In this document: positions 1 through 8,139 of the stretch, in pieces
How the letters are laid out: every line of letters starts with the position of its first letter
Position numbering within the stretch: the stretch's first letter is position 1
Source: Lichenicola sp964248625
GTDB taxonomy: Bacteria; Pseudomonadota; Alphaproteobacteria; Acetobacterales; Acetobacteraceae
DNA: 64,000 bases
Direction: 5' to 3'
Assembly: GCA_964248625.1 (NCBI GenBank)
Contig: CAXTZG010000007.1
Coordinates: 3,901 to 67,900 of the forward strand
The notes under the pieces: model-generated
The model's database searches: none
What the model was told of the DNA's origin: nothing
Seen by the model: the letters and a program-made list of their open reading frames with translations, nothing else
Translations under genes and position numbers: made by a program

Positions 1-13
1 CACCTCGCCCGAC

Positions 14-952
14 ATGGCCAGCAGCCTCGGCGCGCTGCCGCCGGTGCGCGGCCGGCTTGAGCAGGCGGCGGCCCTCGGCGCGCAGAGCTGGTTCCGCGTC
101 GGCGGCCCGGCGGAAGTGCTGCTGCGCCCGGCCGATGCCGAGGACCTGGCGTCGTTCCTGGCCGCCATCCCGCCGGAACTGCCGGTGCTGGCGATCGGCA
201 AGGCCTCCAACCTGATCATCCGCGACGGCGGCGTCGCCGGCGTGGTGGTGCGGCTGGCACGCGGCTTCTCCGACATCGTCGTCGAGGCGGACGGCATCGT
301 GTGCGGGGCGGCCTGCCTCGACATGACCGTGGCCGAGCATGCGGCGGAGGCCGGCCTGCGCGGGCTCGAGTTCCTGGCCGGCATCCCGGGCTCGATCGGC
401 GGTGCGGTGTCGATGAATGCCGGCGCCTACGGCGCCGAGATTACCGACGTGCTGGACTGGGCCGAGATCGTCGACCGGTGCGGGCAGCTGGTGCGGCTGC
501 CGGTCGAGGCGCTGGGCTTCGGCTACCGGCGCTCAAGCCTGCCCGCGGGTGCGGTGGTGGTGCGGGCGCGGCTGCGCGGCGAGCCGGGCGATCCGGCGAT
601 CCCGCGCGCGCGCATCCACGAGATCCGTGCCGCGCGCGAGGCCTCGCAGCCGACCCGGGCGCGCACCGGCGGCTCGACCTTCCGCAACCCCGATCCGGCG
701 CAGACCCTCCTGAAGGCGTGGCAGCTGATCGACGAGGCCGGCTGCCGCGGTCTGCGCCTCGGCGGCGCGCAGGTCAGCGAGAAGCACTGCAACTTCCTGC
801 TCAACACCGGCGACGCCACCGCCGCCGAGATCGAGGCGCTGGGCGAGGAGGTGCGTCGCCGGGTCGCCGCCAGCTCGGGCATCGAGCTCGCCTGGGAGAT
901 CAAGCGCATCGGCGTGCCGGCCGGTGCCGCCATCCGGGGTCGTGCGGCATGA
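14..952 (+). CDS. murB: UDP-N-acetylmuramate dehydrogenase MurB
   Basis: MurB reduces UDP-GlcNAc-enolpyruvate to UDP-MurNAc with NADPH and FAD in cytoplasmic peptidoglycan precursor synthesis. The N-terminal FAD-binding domain contains SNLIIRDGG and GIPGSIGGAVSMNAGAYG. The family's active-site elements are visible: FGYRRS (Arg), TGGSTFRNP (proton-donor Ser, about residue 221) and AWEIKRIG near the C-terminus (Glu). The glycine-rich SNL motif reads GKASN where many homologues have GxGSN. The reading frame is open to the left window edge, so the true start may lie outside and the 5' end may be incomplete. It overlaps ddl by ATGA, which fits a murC-murB-ddl-ftsQ operon. Family assignment is firm; only the start is uncertain. 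Confidence 0.95.
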   Translation: MASSLGALPPVRGRLEQAAALGAQSWFRVGGPAEVLLRPADAEDLASFLAAIPPELPVLAIGKASNLIIRDGGVAGVVVRLARGFSDIVVEADGIVCGAACLDMTVAEHAAEAGLRGLEFLAGIPGSIGGAVSMNAGAYGAEITDVLDWAEIVDRCGQLVRLPVEALGFGYRRSSLPAGAVVVRARLRGEPGDPAIPRARIHEIRAAREASQPTRARTGGSTFRNPDPAQTLLKAWQLIDEAGCRGLRLGGAQVSEKHCNFLLNTGDATAAEIEALGEEVRRRVAASSGIELAWEIKRIGVPAGAAIRGRAA

Positions 953-1902
953 GCCCGGCCCGCCCGACCGTCGCCGTGCTGATGGGCGGCATCTCCAACG
1001 AGCGCGAGGTCAGCCTCAGCTCGGGACGGGGGGTGCTGTCGGCGCTGCAGGAGGCGGGCTACCAGGCGCGCGCGATCGACCTCGCCGCCGACCTGTCGGT
1101 GCTGGTCGACAGCCTCACCCGCGACCGTCCAGGGGTGGTGTTCAACGCGCTGCATGGCCGCTTCGGCGAGGATGGCGCGATCCAGGGCGTGCTCGACTGG
1201 ATGGGCATCCCCTATACCCATTCCGGCATCCGCGCCTCGGCGGTGGCGATGGACAAGGCGGCCGCGCGCGCGGTGTTCGCCGCCGCAGGGCTGCCGGTGG
1301 CGCGCGGCGTGGTGATCGAGATCGAGCGCTTCGCCGACGCCGATCCGCTGCCGCTCCCCTACGTCATCAAGCCGCTGAACGAGGGCTCGTCGGTCGGCGT
1401 CGACATCGTGCGCGCAGGCTCCAACCGCCGCGGCGAGATCATGTCGAACTGGCGCTACGGCCCGCTTGCCCTGGTCGAGGAGTTCATCCCCGGCCGCGAG
1501 ATCACCGTCGGCGTGCTGGGCGACCGCGCGCTGACCGTCACCGACATCACCCCGAACCCGGCCCAGGCGCACGACTTCTACGACTACGAGGCCAAATATT
1601 CCGCCGGCGGCTCCAGCCACGTGCTGCCGGCCGACATCCATCCGGACGCGTTCGCCGAGGCGATGCGGACGGCACTCGCAGCCCACGTCGCACTCGGCTG
1701 CCGCGGCGCATCCCGCACCGACTTCCGCTACGACGACACCCGCTCTGGCCGCGACGCGCCGGGACGGCTGGTGCTGCTCGAGGTCAACACCCAGCCCGGC
1801 CTGACGCCGACCTCGCTGCTGCCCGAGCAGGCGGCGTTCCTCGGCATCCGCTTTCCCGAGCTGTGCGCCTGGATGGTGGAGAACGCCGCATGCCGCGGGT
1901 GA
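949..1902 (+). CDS. ddl: D-alanine--D-alanine ligase
   Basis: This ATP-grasp ligase joins two D-alanines for the UDP-MurNAc pentapeptide. At 317 residues it has normal Ddl length. Visible motifs are the N-terminal LMGGISNEREVSLSSG, the ATP-grasp segment around YVIKPLNEGSSVGV, and the C-terminal metal/substrate loop EVNTQPGLTPTSLLPEQ. The start is the ATG overlapping the murB stop (ATGA), which places translation directly at the MurGGxxxE-like N-terminus typical of Ddl. It ends 13 bases inside ftsQ, so the two are probably translationally coupled in the division and cell-wall operon. Confidence 0.96.
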   Translation: MSPARPTVAVLMGGISNEREVSLSSGRGVLSALQEAGYQARAIDLAADLSVLVDSLTRDRPGVVFNALHGRFGEDGAIQGVLDWMGIPYTHSGIRASAVAMDKAAARAVFAAAGLPVARGVVIEIERFADADPLPLPYVIKPLNEGSSVGVDIVRAGSNRRGEIMSNWRYGPLALVEEFIPGREITVGVLGDRALTVTDITPNPAQAHDFYDYEAKYSAGGSSHVLPADIHPDAFAEAMRTALAAHVALGCRGASRTDFRYDDTRSGRDAPGRLVLLEVNTQPGLTPTSLLPEQAAFLGIRFPELCAWMVENAACRG

Positions 1903-2840
1903 AACCCCTGGACCAGCTCGACCGTCCGTCGCGGCTGACCATCTTTGCCCGGCGCCAGCGCCGGCTGGTGCGGCCGATGCTGGCGGCGGCCCTGCTGGTG
2001 GCCGGAACCGGCGGGGCGCTGCACCTGGCCCGCATCATGCGCAGCGAGTCGAGCTTCGCGCCGCTGCGGGCCGAGCTCGGCCACAAGGTGGCGCTGCGGA
2101 TCCGCACCATCACCGTTTCCGGCCGCGACATGACCCCGGAAGCGACGGTGAGCCAGGCGCTGGGCGTGACGGTCGGCGACGACATACTGGGCTTCTCGGT
2201 GGAGGAGGCGCGCAAGCGTCTCGACGCGCTGACCTTTGTCGAACACGCCACGGTCGAGCGCCGGCTGCCCGGAACGATCGTGGTGCAGCTCGTCGAGCGG
2301 CGGCCGTTCGCCGTGTGGCAGAACCAGGGCCGCTTCGTGCTCATCGACCGCAAGGGCGCGCTGGTCGTCGACCATGGCATGAACGGCAAGGATGCCGACG
2401 CCTTCGCGCAGCTGCCGCTGGTGGTGGGCGCCGGCGCGCCGGCGGCGGCAGAGGCCCTGATCAGCGCACTCGATGCCGAGCCAGACGTGCATGGCCATGT
2501 CGTGGCGGCGGTCCGGGTCGGGCAGCGGCGCTGGAACCTGACGCTGCGCAACGGCTGCGACGTGCTGCTGCCCGAAGGCGAGGAGCCGGCGGCGCTGCAC
2601 CGGCTGGCGCAGCTGCAGCACAGCCAGCATCTGCTGGTACGGCCGCTGGCGGTGATCGACATGCGCCTGCCGGACCGGCTGGTGGTGCGGCTGCGGCCGG
2701 CACCCCCGGCCGATCCGGACGCGAACGGCAGCCTCGATGCGCCGGGCAGCGCAGCGGCTCCCGGACAGGCGCCCGGACAGGCCGACGGCCATGCAGCGCC
2801 GGGTGCGGTTGCAATCGACACCGGCAGGAGGCCCGCATGA
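1890..2840 (+). CDS. ftsQ: Cell division protein FtsQ
   Basis: FtsQ is a bitopic inner-membrane divisome protein that bridges early and late division proteins. A short basic cytoplasmic segment is followed by one membrane helix at about residues 29-47, then a POTRA domain (IRTITVSGRDMTPEATV through the LPGTIVVQLVERRPFA region) and the FtsQ beta domain. The last 45 or so residues are an Ala/Pro/Gly-rich tail that looks disordered. The start is the ATG overlapping the end of ddl. The stop overlaps the ftsA start by ATGA. Position between ddl and ftsA supports the call. Confidence 0.93.
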   Translation: MPRVKPLDQLDRPSRLTIFARRQRRLVRPMLAAALLVAGTGGALHLARIMRSESSFAPLRAELGHKVALRIRTITVSGRDMTPEATVSQALGVTVGDDILGFSVEEARKRLDALTFVEHATVERRLPGTIVVQLVERRPFAVWQNQGRFVLIDRKGALVVDHGMNGKDADAFAQLPLVVGAGAPAAAEALISALDAEPDVHGHVVAAVRVGQRRWNLTLRNGCDVLLPEGEEPAALHRLAQLQHSQHLLVRPLAVIDMRLPDRLVVRLRPAPPADPDANGSLDAPGSAAAPGQAPGQADGHAAPGAVAIDTGRRPA

Positions 2841-4237
2841 CCGAGCTCGTCCGCACGCCCGGCACGCGCGCCAGGCGTGGCACCCGCCGCACCGGGCCTG
2901 TCGCCGAGGCGGGCCCTGTGCTGGGCCTGCTGGCAGCGCCGGCGCCCGAGCAGTCGCGCCTCCTGGCGCTGCCGCCGCCGGAACCGACGCCGATGCGACG
3001 GCGTCCCTACCGGCCCGGCATCCATGGCGTGCTCGATATCGGCACCACCAAGATCACCTGCCTGATCGGCCGCGGCGATCCGGACGGCATCCTGCGGGTG
3101 ATGGGCTGCGGCTGGCAGCGCTCGCGCGGGGTGCGGCTGGGCAGCATCGTCGACCTCGCCGAGGCCGAGCGGGCGATCCGCGCCGCCGTCGGCCAGGCCG
3201 AGCAGCAGGCCGACCAGCATCTGCGCGCGGTCACCGTCAACCTGTCCTGCGGGCAGCCGGAAAGCCGGCTGTTCAACGTGCGCTGGCCGGTGGGCGGACG
3301 CGCCGTCGTGGACGCCGACATCCGGCGCGTGGTGAACGAGGGCCGCAACCGCGCCGCAACCGATGGGCGCGACGTGATCCACGCGCTGCCGCTCGCCTTT
3401 TCCGTCGACGAGACCGCGGGCGTGGAAGATCCGCGCGGCCACCATTGCGACCAGCTCGCGGCCCGCCTGCACGTGGTCGACGCGTCGGCGATGGCGCTGC
3501 GCAACCTCGCCGCCGTGCTGGCGCGCTGCGATCTCGACATCACCGAGCTGGTGGCGGCCCCCCTCGCCTCCGGCCTGTCGGTGCTGGTCGAGGACGAGCG
3601 CGAGCTCGGCGCCACCGTGCTCGACATGGGCGGCGGCACCACTTCGATGGCGGTGTTCGCCGACGGCCAGATCCTGCACACCGCCCAGCTTCCGGTGGGC
3701 GGCCTGCATGTCACCAAGGACATCGCCGGCATGATCTCGACTCCGCTCGGCAGCGCCGAACGGCTCAAGGTGGTCTACGGCAATGCCGAGGTCAGCGCCG
3801 ACGACGAGCGGGCGATGCTGAACGTGCAGCAGATCGGCGAGGACGAGCACCAGTTCACCCGGGTGGCGCAGAGCCGGATCGTCAGCGTCATCCGTCCGCG
3901 CCTGGAGGAAACGTTCGAGCTGGTGCGCGACCGGCTCGACGGGGCCGGCCTCGGCCGTGCCGCCGCCGGCCGGGTGGTGCTCACCGGCGGCGCCTCCCAG
4001 CTCGACGGCATCACGCCGATGGCGGCCCGCATCCTCAACCGGCAGGTCAGGCTCGGCCGGCCGATCGGCGTGCGCGGCCTGCCCGACAACGCGACCGGCC
4101 CCGGTTTCGCGACCGCGGTCGGGCTGCTGGCCTGGGCCGCCGGCGCCGGCCGCACGCTGCACGACATCGACTTCAACGAGCCGCGTCCACCGGGCCTGGT
4201 GCGACGTCTCGTCGAGTTCCTGCGGGAGCGCGTCTGA
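2837..4237 (+). CDS. ftsA: Cell division protein FtsA
   Basis: FtsA is the actin-like ATPase that tethers FtsZ to the membrane. Motifs seen are the phosphate-1 loop VLDIGTTKITCLIG, the phosphate-2 loop LDMGGGTTSMAVFADG, the TGGASQLDG loop, and an inserted 1C/SHS2 region. The last residues (PPGLVRRLVEFLRERV) form the expected amphipathic membrane-targeting helix. The protein is 466 residues. The first 55 or so are an Arg/Pro/Ala-rich extension before the conserved fold, longer than in many FtsA proteins. The start overlaps the ftsQ stop by ATGA; an internal start at the MRRRPYRPG segment would remove the extension and cannot be excluded. Confidence 0.95.
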   Translation: MTELVRTPGTRARRGTRRTGPVAEAGPVLGLLAAPAPEQSRLLALPPPEPTPMRRRPYRPGIHGVLDIGTTKITCLIGRGDPDGILRVMGCGWQRSRGVRLGSIVDLAEAERAIRAAVGQAEQQADQHLRAVTVNLSCGQPESRLFNVRWPVGGRAVVDADIRRVVNEGRNRAATDGRDVIHALPLAFSVDETAGVEDPRGHHCDQLAARLHVVDASAMALRNLAAVLARCDLDITELVAAPLASGLSVLVEDERELGATVLDMGGGTTSMAVFADGQILHTAQLPVGGLHVTKDIAGMISTPLGSAERLKVVYGNAEVSADDERAMLNVQQIGEDEHQFTRVAQSRIVSVIRPRLEETFELVRDRLDGAGLGRAAAGRVVLTGGASQLDGITPMAARILNRQVRLGRPIGVRGLPDNATGPGFATAVGLLAWAAGAGRTLHDIDFNEPRPPGLVRRLVEFLRERV

Positions 4238-4322
4238 TGAGGACGCGACGCCTGCCGACCCTGCTTCCCCGGTGGCCGAAGACGGCCGCCCATCCAGCCT
4301 CCAGAACCCCGGGAGACCGCGC

Positions 4323-5924
4323 ATGACCCTGAACCTGACGATTCCGCAGCAGACCTATTCCGACTTCACGCCGCGGATCACGGTCATCGGCGTGGGCGGC
4401 GGCGGCACCAACGCCGTCGACAACATGATCCAGCTCCAGCTCGCCGGCGTGGAGTTCGTGGTCGCCAACACCGACGCCCAGCAGCTCACCCACAGCCGCG
4501 CCGACCGGCGCATCCAGCTCGGTCCGCATCTGACGCAGGGCCTTGGCGCCGGCGCCAAGCCGGAGATCGGCCGCGCCGCCGCGGAGGAGGCCGCCGACGA
4601 GCTCGCGCGTCACATGGACGGCGCCCACATGGTGTTCATCACCGCCGGCATGGGCGGCGGCACCGGCACCGGGGCTGCTCCGGTGATCGCCCGCATGGCG
4701 CGCGAGCGCGGCATCCTGACCGTGGGCGTGGTGACCAAGCCGTTCACCTTCGAGGGCGCGCGCCGGGCCAAGGCGGCCGACGCCGGCATCACCGAGCTGC
4801 AGCAGTTCGTCGACACGCTGATCGTGATCCCGAACCAGAACCTGTTCCGCTTGGCCAACGAGCGCACCGGCTGGAAGGAGGCGTTCAAGATGGCCGACCA
4901 CGTGCTCTACATGGGCGTGCGCGGCGTGACCGACCTGATGGTCGCACCCGGCCTGGTGAACCTCGACTTCGCCGACATCCGCACCGTCATGGCCGAGATG
5001 GGCAAGGCGATGATGGGCACCGGCGAGGCGGACGGCGAGAACCGGGCGATCCGCGCGGCGGAGGCCGCGATCTCAAATCCGCTGCTCGAGGACACCTCGA
5101 TGGCGGGCGCGCGCGGCCTGCTGATCAACATCACCGGCGGCGACGACATGACGCTGTTCGAGGTCGACCAGGCCGCCAACCGCATCCGCGAGGAGGTCGC
5201 CGAGGATGCCAACATCATCTTCGGCTCGGCGATCGACGACAATTTGTCCGGCCGCATCCGCGTCTCGGTGGTGGCGACCGGGATCGACACGCCGGTCGCC
5301 CATGCCGAGCGCCCGCGGCTGGTCGCCATCGGCGGCGGCTCCATGCCGGTGCATGCGATGAGCAGTCAGCCGGAGCAGGCCGGCCATCAGCCGGTGCATA
5401 CCGGGCCGATCGGCGCGCCGGTGCTGAACCAGCTGCCGTCCGCCTCGCACGCGACGTCCTACGCCGCCGAACCGGCCGTCCCCACCCTGGCGCCCACTCC
5501 GGCACCTGCCCTGGCGCCCGCCCCGGCAGCCCTGCAGACGATGCAGGCGGCCCCGGTCGCGGCCGCCACCACGATCGGCGCGCTGCGGCCCTCCGCACCG
5601 CACTATGCGGTTGAGGCCGGCACCCATGCGCCGCCGGCGCATGCGCTGCCGCATCAGCTGCCGAACGCACGGGCCATCTCCAGCCGCGGCGGGCTGTTCT
5701 CCGAGCCGCCGCGCCAGCCGGAGCCGGCACCCGCGGCACCGTCGCGCAGCCTGTTCGGGATCGTCACCGGCGTGCTGCGGGGTCGCGCCGCGCCCGCCCA
5801 GCCGGCGGCGCCGTCGCGTTCCGAGCCGTCGCTGGAAGCCGAGCCGTCCGCCACCGTGCGGCCGGCGGTCGGCGAGGAGGTCGGGCTGGACATCCCGGCC
5901 TTCCTGCGCCGGCAGTCGTCCTGA
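4323..5924 (+). CDS. ftsZ: Cell division protein FtsZ
   Basis: FtsZ is the tubulin-like GTPase that forms the division ring. The GTP-binding N-terminal domain has VIGVGGGGTNAVDNM, the tubulin signature GMGGGTGTGAAPVIA at about residue 109, and the T7 region with NLDFADI. The globular domain ends near residue 320. A long Ala/Pro-rich linker of about 170 residues follows, and then the C-terminal peptide GLDIPAFLRRQ, which binds FtsA and other partners in the family. The 533-residue length is large for FtsZ, and the linker accounts for the excess. The gap of 85 bases after ftsA is the only sizeable break within the ftsQ-ftsA-ftsZ run. Confidence 0.97.
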   Translation: MTLNLTIPQQTYSDFTPRITVIGVGGGGTNAVDNMIQLQLAGVEFVVANTDAQQLTHSRADRRIQLGPHLTQGLGAGAKPEIGRAAAEEAADELARHMDGAHMVFITAGMGGGTGTGAAPVIARMARERGILTVGVVTKPFTFEGARRAKAADAGITELQQFVDTLIVIPNQNLFRLANERTGWKEAFKMADHVLYMGVRGVTDLMVAPGLVNLDFADIRTVMAEMGKAMMGTGEADGENRAIRAAEAAISNPLLEDTSMAGARGLLINITGGDDMTLFEVDQAANRIREEVAEDANIIFGSAIDDNLSGRIRVSVVATGIDTPVAHAERPRLVAIGGGSMPVHAMSSQPEQAGHQPVHTGPIGAPVLNQLPSASHATSYAAEPAVPTLAPTPAPALAPAPAALQTMQAAPVAAATTIGALRPSAPHYAVEAGTHAPPAHALPHQLPNARAISSRGGLFSEPPRQPEPAPAAPSRSLFGIVTGVLRGRAAPAQPAAPSRSEPSLEAEPSATVRPAVGEEVGLDIPAFLRRQSS

Positions 5925-6097
5925 TCGCCGCCTATCGCCCGGGTACCGGGTCAGCTGTTAAAAATCCGTTTAGGAACAACGCTTTATAAGGAAATACTCA
6001 GCAATAAACATTGACTGGCCGAAGCAGGGGCGACGGCCTACAGGTGATGCTCACCACTGTCGGCCCCCCGGCGGTCGGCACGGTGCAGGGGTAGCAG
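5925..6097 (+). promoter_or_regulatory. AT-rich ftsZ-lpxC intergenic region
   Basis: This 173-base gap contains a markedly AT-rich island (about 5955-6015, including TTTATAAGGAAATACT and a TTGACT at 6011) in an otherwise GC-rich window. It probably holds the lpxC promoter and possibly the 3' end of the division operon. I cannot place a convincing -35/-10 pair, and I see no clear intrinsic terminator. AGGGGTAGCAG just before position 6098 is a good ribosome-binding site for lpxC. Confidence 0.45.
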
Positions 6098-7099
6098 ATG
6101 GACGGCATGTCCGGCGGCTTGAGTTTTCAGATCGAGCACGAACCGGATCATGCCGCCGTCTTCCAGCCTGCCGTCCGGATGGTTGCCGACCTGCCCTCCG
6201 CGTCCGATCGCCGCCTGCGTCAGACCACCTTGCGCAATGCCATCGACTGCACCGGCGTCGGCCTGCATGGCGGCCTGCGCGCCACGCTCACCCTGCGCCC
6301 GGCCGAGGAGAATACCGGCATCGTCTTCCGCCGGGTCGATCTCGGGGTCGAGATGCCTGCCCGGTTCGACCATGTGGTCGACACGCGGCTCTGCACGGTG
6401 CTGGCGCCGGCGGCACATCCGCAGGCGCGGATCGCCACCGTCGAGCACGTGATGGCTGCCCTTTCGGCCTGCGGGATCAACAACGCGATCGTCGAGCTCG
6501 ACGGGCCCGAGGTGCCGGTCCTGGACGGCAGCAGCGCCCCGTTCCTGTTCCTGATCGAGTGCGCGGGCCGCGTCGAGCAGTCGGCGGCCTGCGTCACCAT
6601 CGAGGTGCTGAAGCGGGTGCGCGTCGAGGATGGCGGCGGCTTCGCGGAGCTGCGCCCTTCGCATGCGCCGGGGCTGTCGCTGTCGCTGTCGATCGACTTC
6701 ACCGCCGCCGCGATCGGTCGGCAGGCCTACACCATGCGGCTCAGCGAGGACGGCTTCCGCCAGGAACTGGCCGACTGCCGCACCTTCACGCTGCGCCAGG
6801 AGATCGAGGCGATGCGATCGGCGGGGCTCGCCCAGGGCGGCTCGCTCGACAATGCGGTGGTGGTCGACGGCGCCAGCGTGCTGAACCCGGCCGGCCTGCG
6901 TCGCCCCGACGAGTTCGTGCGCCACAAGATGCTGGATGCGGTGGGCGACCTCGCCATGGCCGGCCATCCGCTGCGCGGCGCGTTCGTGGGACATCGTTCC
7001 GGTCACGGGCTGAACAACCGGCTGCTGCGCAGGCTGCTGGCTGATCCATCCGCGTGGCGCCTGTCCGGCAGATCGTCGCCGACGCAGGCTGCTGCCTGA
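6098..7099 (+). CDS. lpxC: UDP-3-O-acyl-N-acetylglucosamine deacetylase LpxC
   Basis: LpxC is the zinc deacetylase that catalyses the committed step of lipid A synthesis. The zinc ligands of the family are visible: His117 in VEHVMAAL, and His276 and Asp280 in RHKMLDAVGD. The catalytic His303 lies in GHRSGHGLNN. At 333 residues it carries an N-terminal extension of about 35 residues before TLRNAIDCTGVGLHGG. The start has a good Shine-Dalgarno sequence (AGGGG). Location downstream of ftsZ is the usual proteobacterial arrangement. Confidence 0.96.
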   Translation: MDGMSGGLSFQIEHEPDHAAVFQPAVRMVADLPSASDRRLRQTTLRNAIDCTGVGLHGGLRATLTLRPAEENTGIVFRRVDLGVEMPARFDHVVDTRLCTVLAPAAHPQARIATVEHVMAALSACGINNAIVELDGPEVPVLDGSSAPFLFLIECAGRVEQSAACVTIEVLKRVRVEDGGGFAELRPSHAPGLSLSLSIDFTAAAIGRQAYTMRLSEDGFRQELADCRTFTLRQEIEAMRSAGLAQGGSLDNAVVVDGASVLNPAGLRRPDEFVRHKMLDAVGDLAMAGHPLRGAFVGHRSGHGLNNRLLRRLLADPSAWRLSGRSSPTQAAA

Positions 7100-7126
7100 G
7101 CGCCGTCGTCGCTTGACACCGCCGGT

Positions 7127-7146
7127 CCGGGAGCGGCTTCTCCCGG
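7127..7146 (+). terminator. GC-rich hairpin between lpxC and bamD
   Basis: CCGGGAG and CTCCCGG form a perfect 7-bp stem with a 6-base loop, 27 bases after the lpxC stop. No T tract follows, so it is not a classical intrinsic terminator. It could be an attenuator or a 3'-end-stabilising hairpin. TTGACA at 7113 lies just upstream and TATAAG at 7160 just downstream, but their spacing (about 41 bases) rules out pairing as one promoter. Confidence 0.3.
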
Positions 7147-7194
7147 CACGACCGCATGGTATAAGGCGGTTCCCACTGAAGATCCGGCAGGTCA

Positions 7195-8085
7195 ATGTCG
7201 TCCCTCACGTCGCGCTTCTCCCGCCTGGTTCCGATTCCGTTGGCGCTTTCGTTGCTGGGTGGATGCGCTACTCTCGACAGCCTGAACCCGTTCTCGGACT
7301 CCAAGCCGGCGCCGGTTGCCGAGACCGTGCCGCAGACCCCCGAGGGGCTCTATAACAACGGCATCGATGCCCTGCATGGCGGCCGCTACAAGCTCGCCGT
7401 CACCCAGTTCGAGACCATCCAGCAGAACTATCCGTATTCCGGCTACACGGCGAACGCGCAGCTGATGGAGGGCTATGCCTACTACCTGCAGGACAGCTAT
7501 CCGGACGCGGTGGCGCAGATCGACCGCTTCCTGCAGCTGCATCCGACCAGCCAGGACGCGGCCTACGCCTACTACCTGCGGGCGCTGTGCTATTACGAGC
7601 AGATCGCCGACATCCAGCGCGACCAGCAGGGCACCGTGCAGGCGATGAACGCGCTGCAGGACGTCGTCACCCGCTTCCCCGACACCGCCTATGCCCGCGA
7701 CGCGCGGCTGAAGATCGATCTCTGCCGCGACCACCTGGCCGGCAAGGAGATGCTGGTCGGCCGCTACTACGAGACGCAGCATTATTACGAGGCGGCGATC
7801 AACCGCTACCAGCGCGTCGTGCAGGATTTCCAGACCACCAACCACGCCGCCGAGGCGCTGCATCGGCTGGTCGAGGTGTATCTGAAGCTCGGCCTGACCG
7901 ACCAGGCCCGCCGGACCGCCTCGGTGCTGGGCTACAACTATCCGGGCAGCTCCTGGTATCAGGACAGCTACGCCGACCTGCGTTCGGCCGGAGCGCTCAG
8001 CCCGTCCGATGCCGTGCCCGGGCAGCCGCCGGCGCCGGCGGCACAGCGCGGCTTCTTCGGGCGCGCCTTTCATTCCGTCTTCTGA
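7195..8085 (+). CDS. bamD: Outer membrane protein assembly factor BamD (ComL)
   Basis: BamD is the essential lipoprotein of the beta-barrel assembly machine and sits on the periplasmic face of the outer membrane. A lipoprotein signal peptide ends in the lipobox LLGGC, with acylated Cys24. The body is built of TPR-like repeats: GLYNNGIDALHGGRYKLAV, then segments with YPYSGYTANAQL, YPDAVAQIDRFLQLHP and HYYEAAINRYQRVVQDF. Length (296 residues) is usual. The position between lpxC and recN is conserved in alphaproteobacteria. The C-terminal 30 residues are Pro/Ala-rich. Confidence 0.93.
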   Translation: MSSLTSRFSRLVPIPLALSLLGGCATLDSLNPFSDSKPAPVAETVPQTPEGLYNNGIDALHGGRYKLAVTQFETIQQNYPYSGYTANAQLMEGYAYYLQDSYPDAVAQIDRFLQLHPTSQDAAYAYYLRALCYYEQIADIQRDQQGTVQAMNALQDVVTRFPDTAYARDARLKIDLCRDHLAGKEMLVGRYYETQHYYEAAINRYQRVVQDFQTTNHAAEALHRLVEVYLKLGLTDQARRTASVLGYNYPGSSWYQDSYADLRSAGALSPSDAVPGQPPAPAAQRGFFGRAFHSVF

Positions 8086-8139
8086 GGCTCGTCCCGGCGC
8101 GGGCCTCGAACCCGCGTTCCGGACACCCATCTTGTTGCC

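Noticed and set aside
7113..7165. TTGACA and TATAAG as a bamD promoter
   Set aside because: About 41 bases separate the two boxes, too far for a sigma-70-type promoter.
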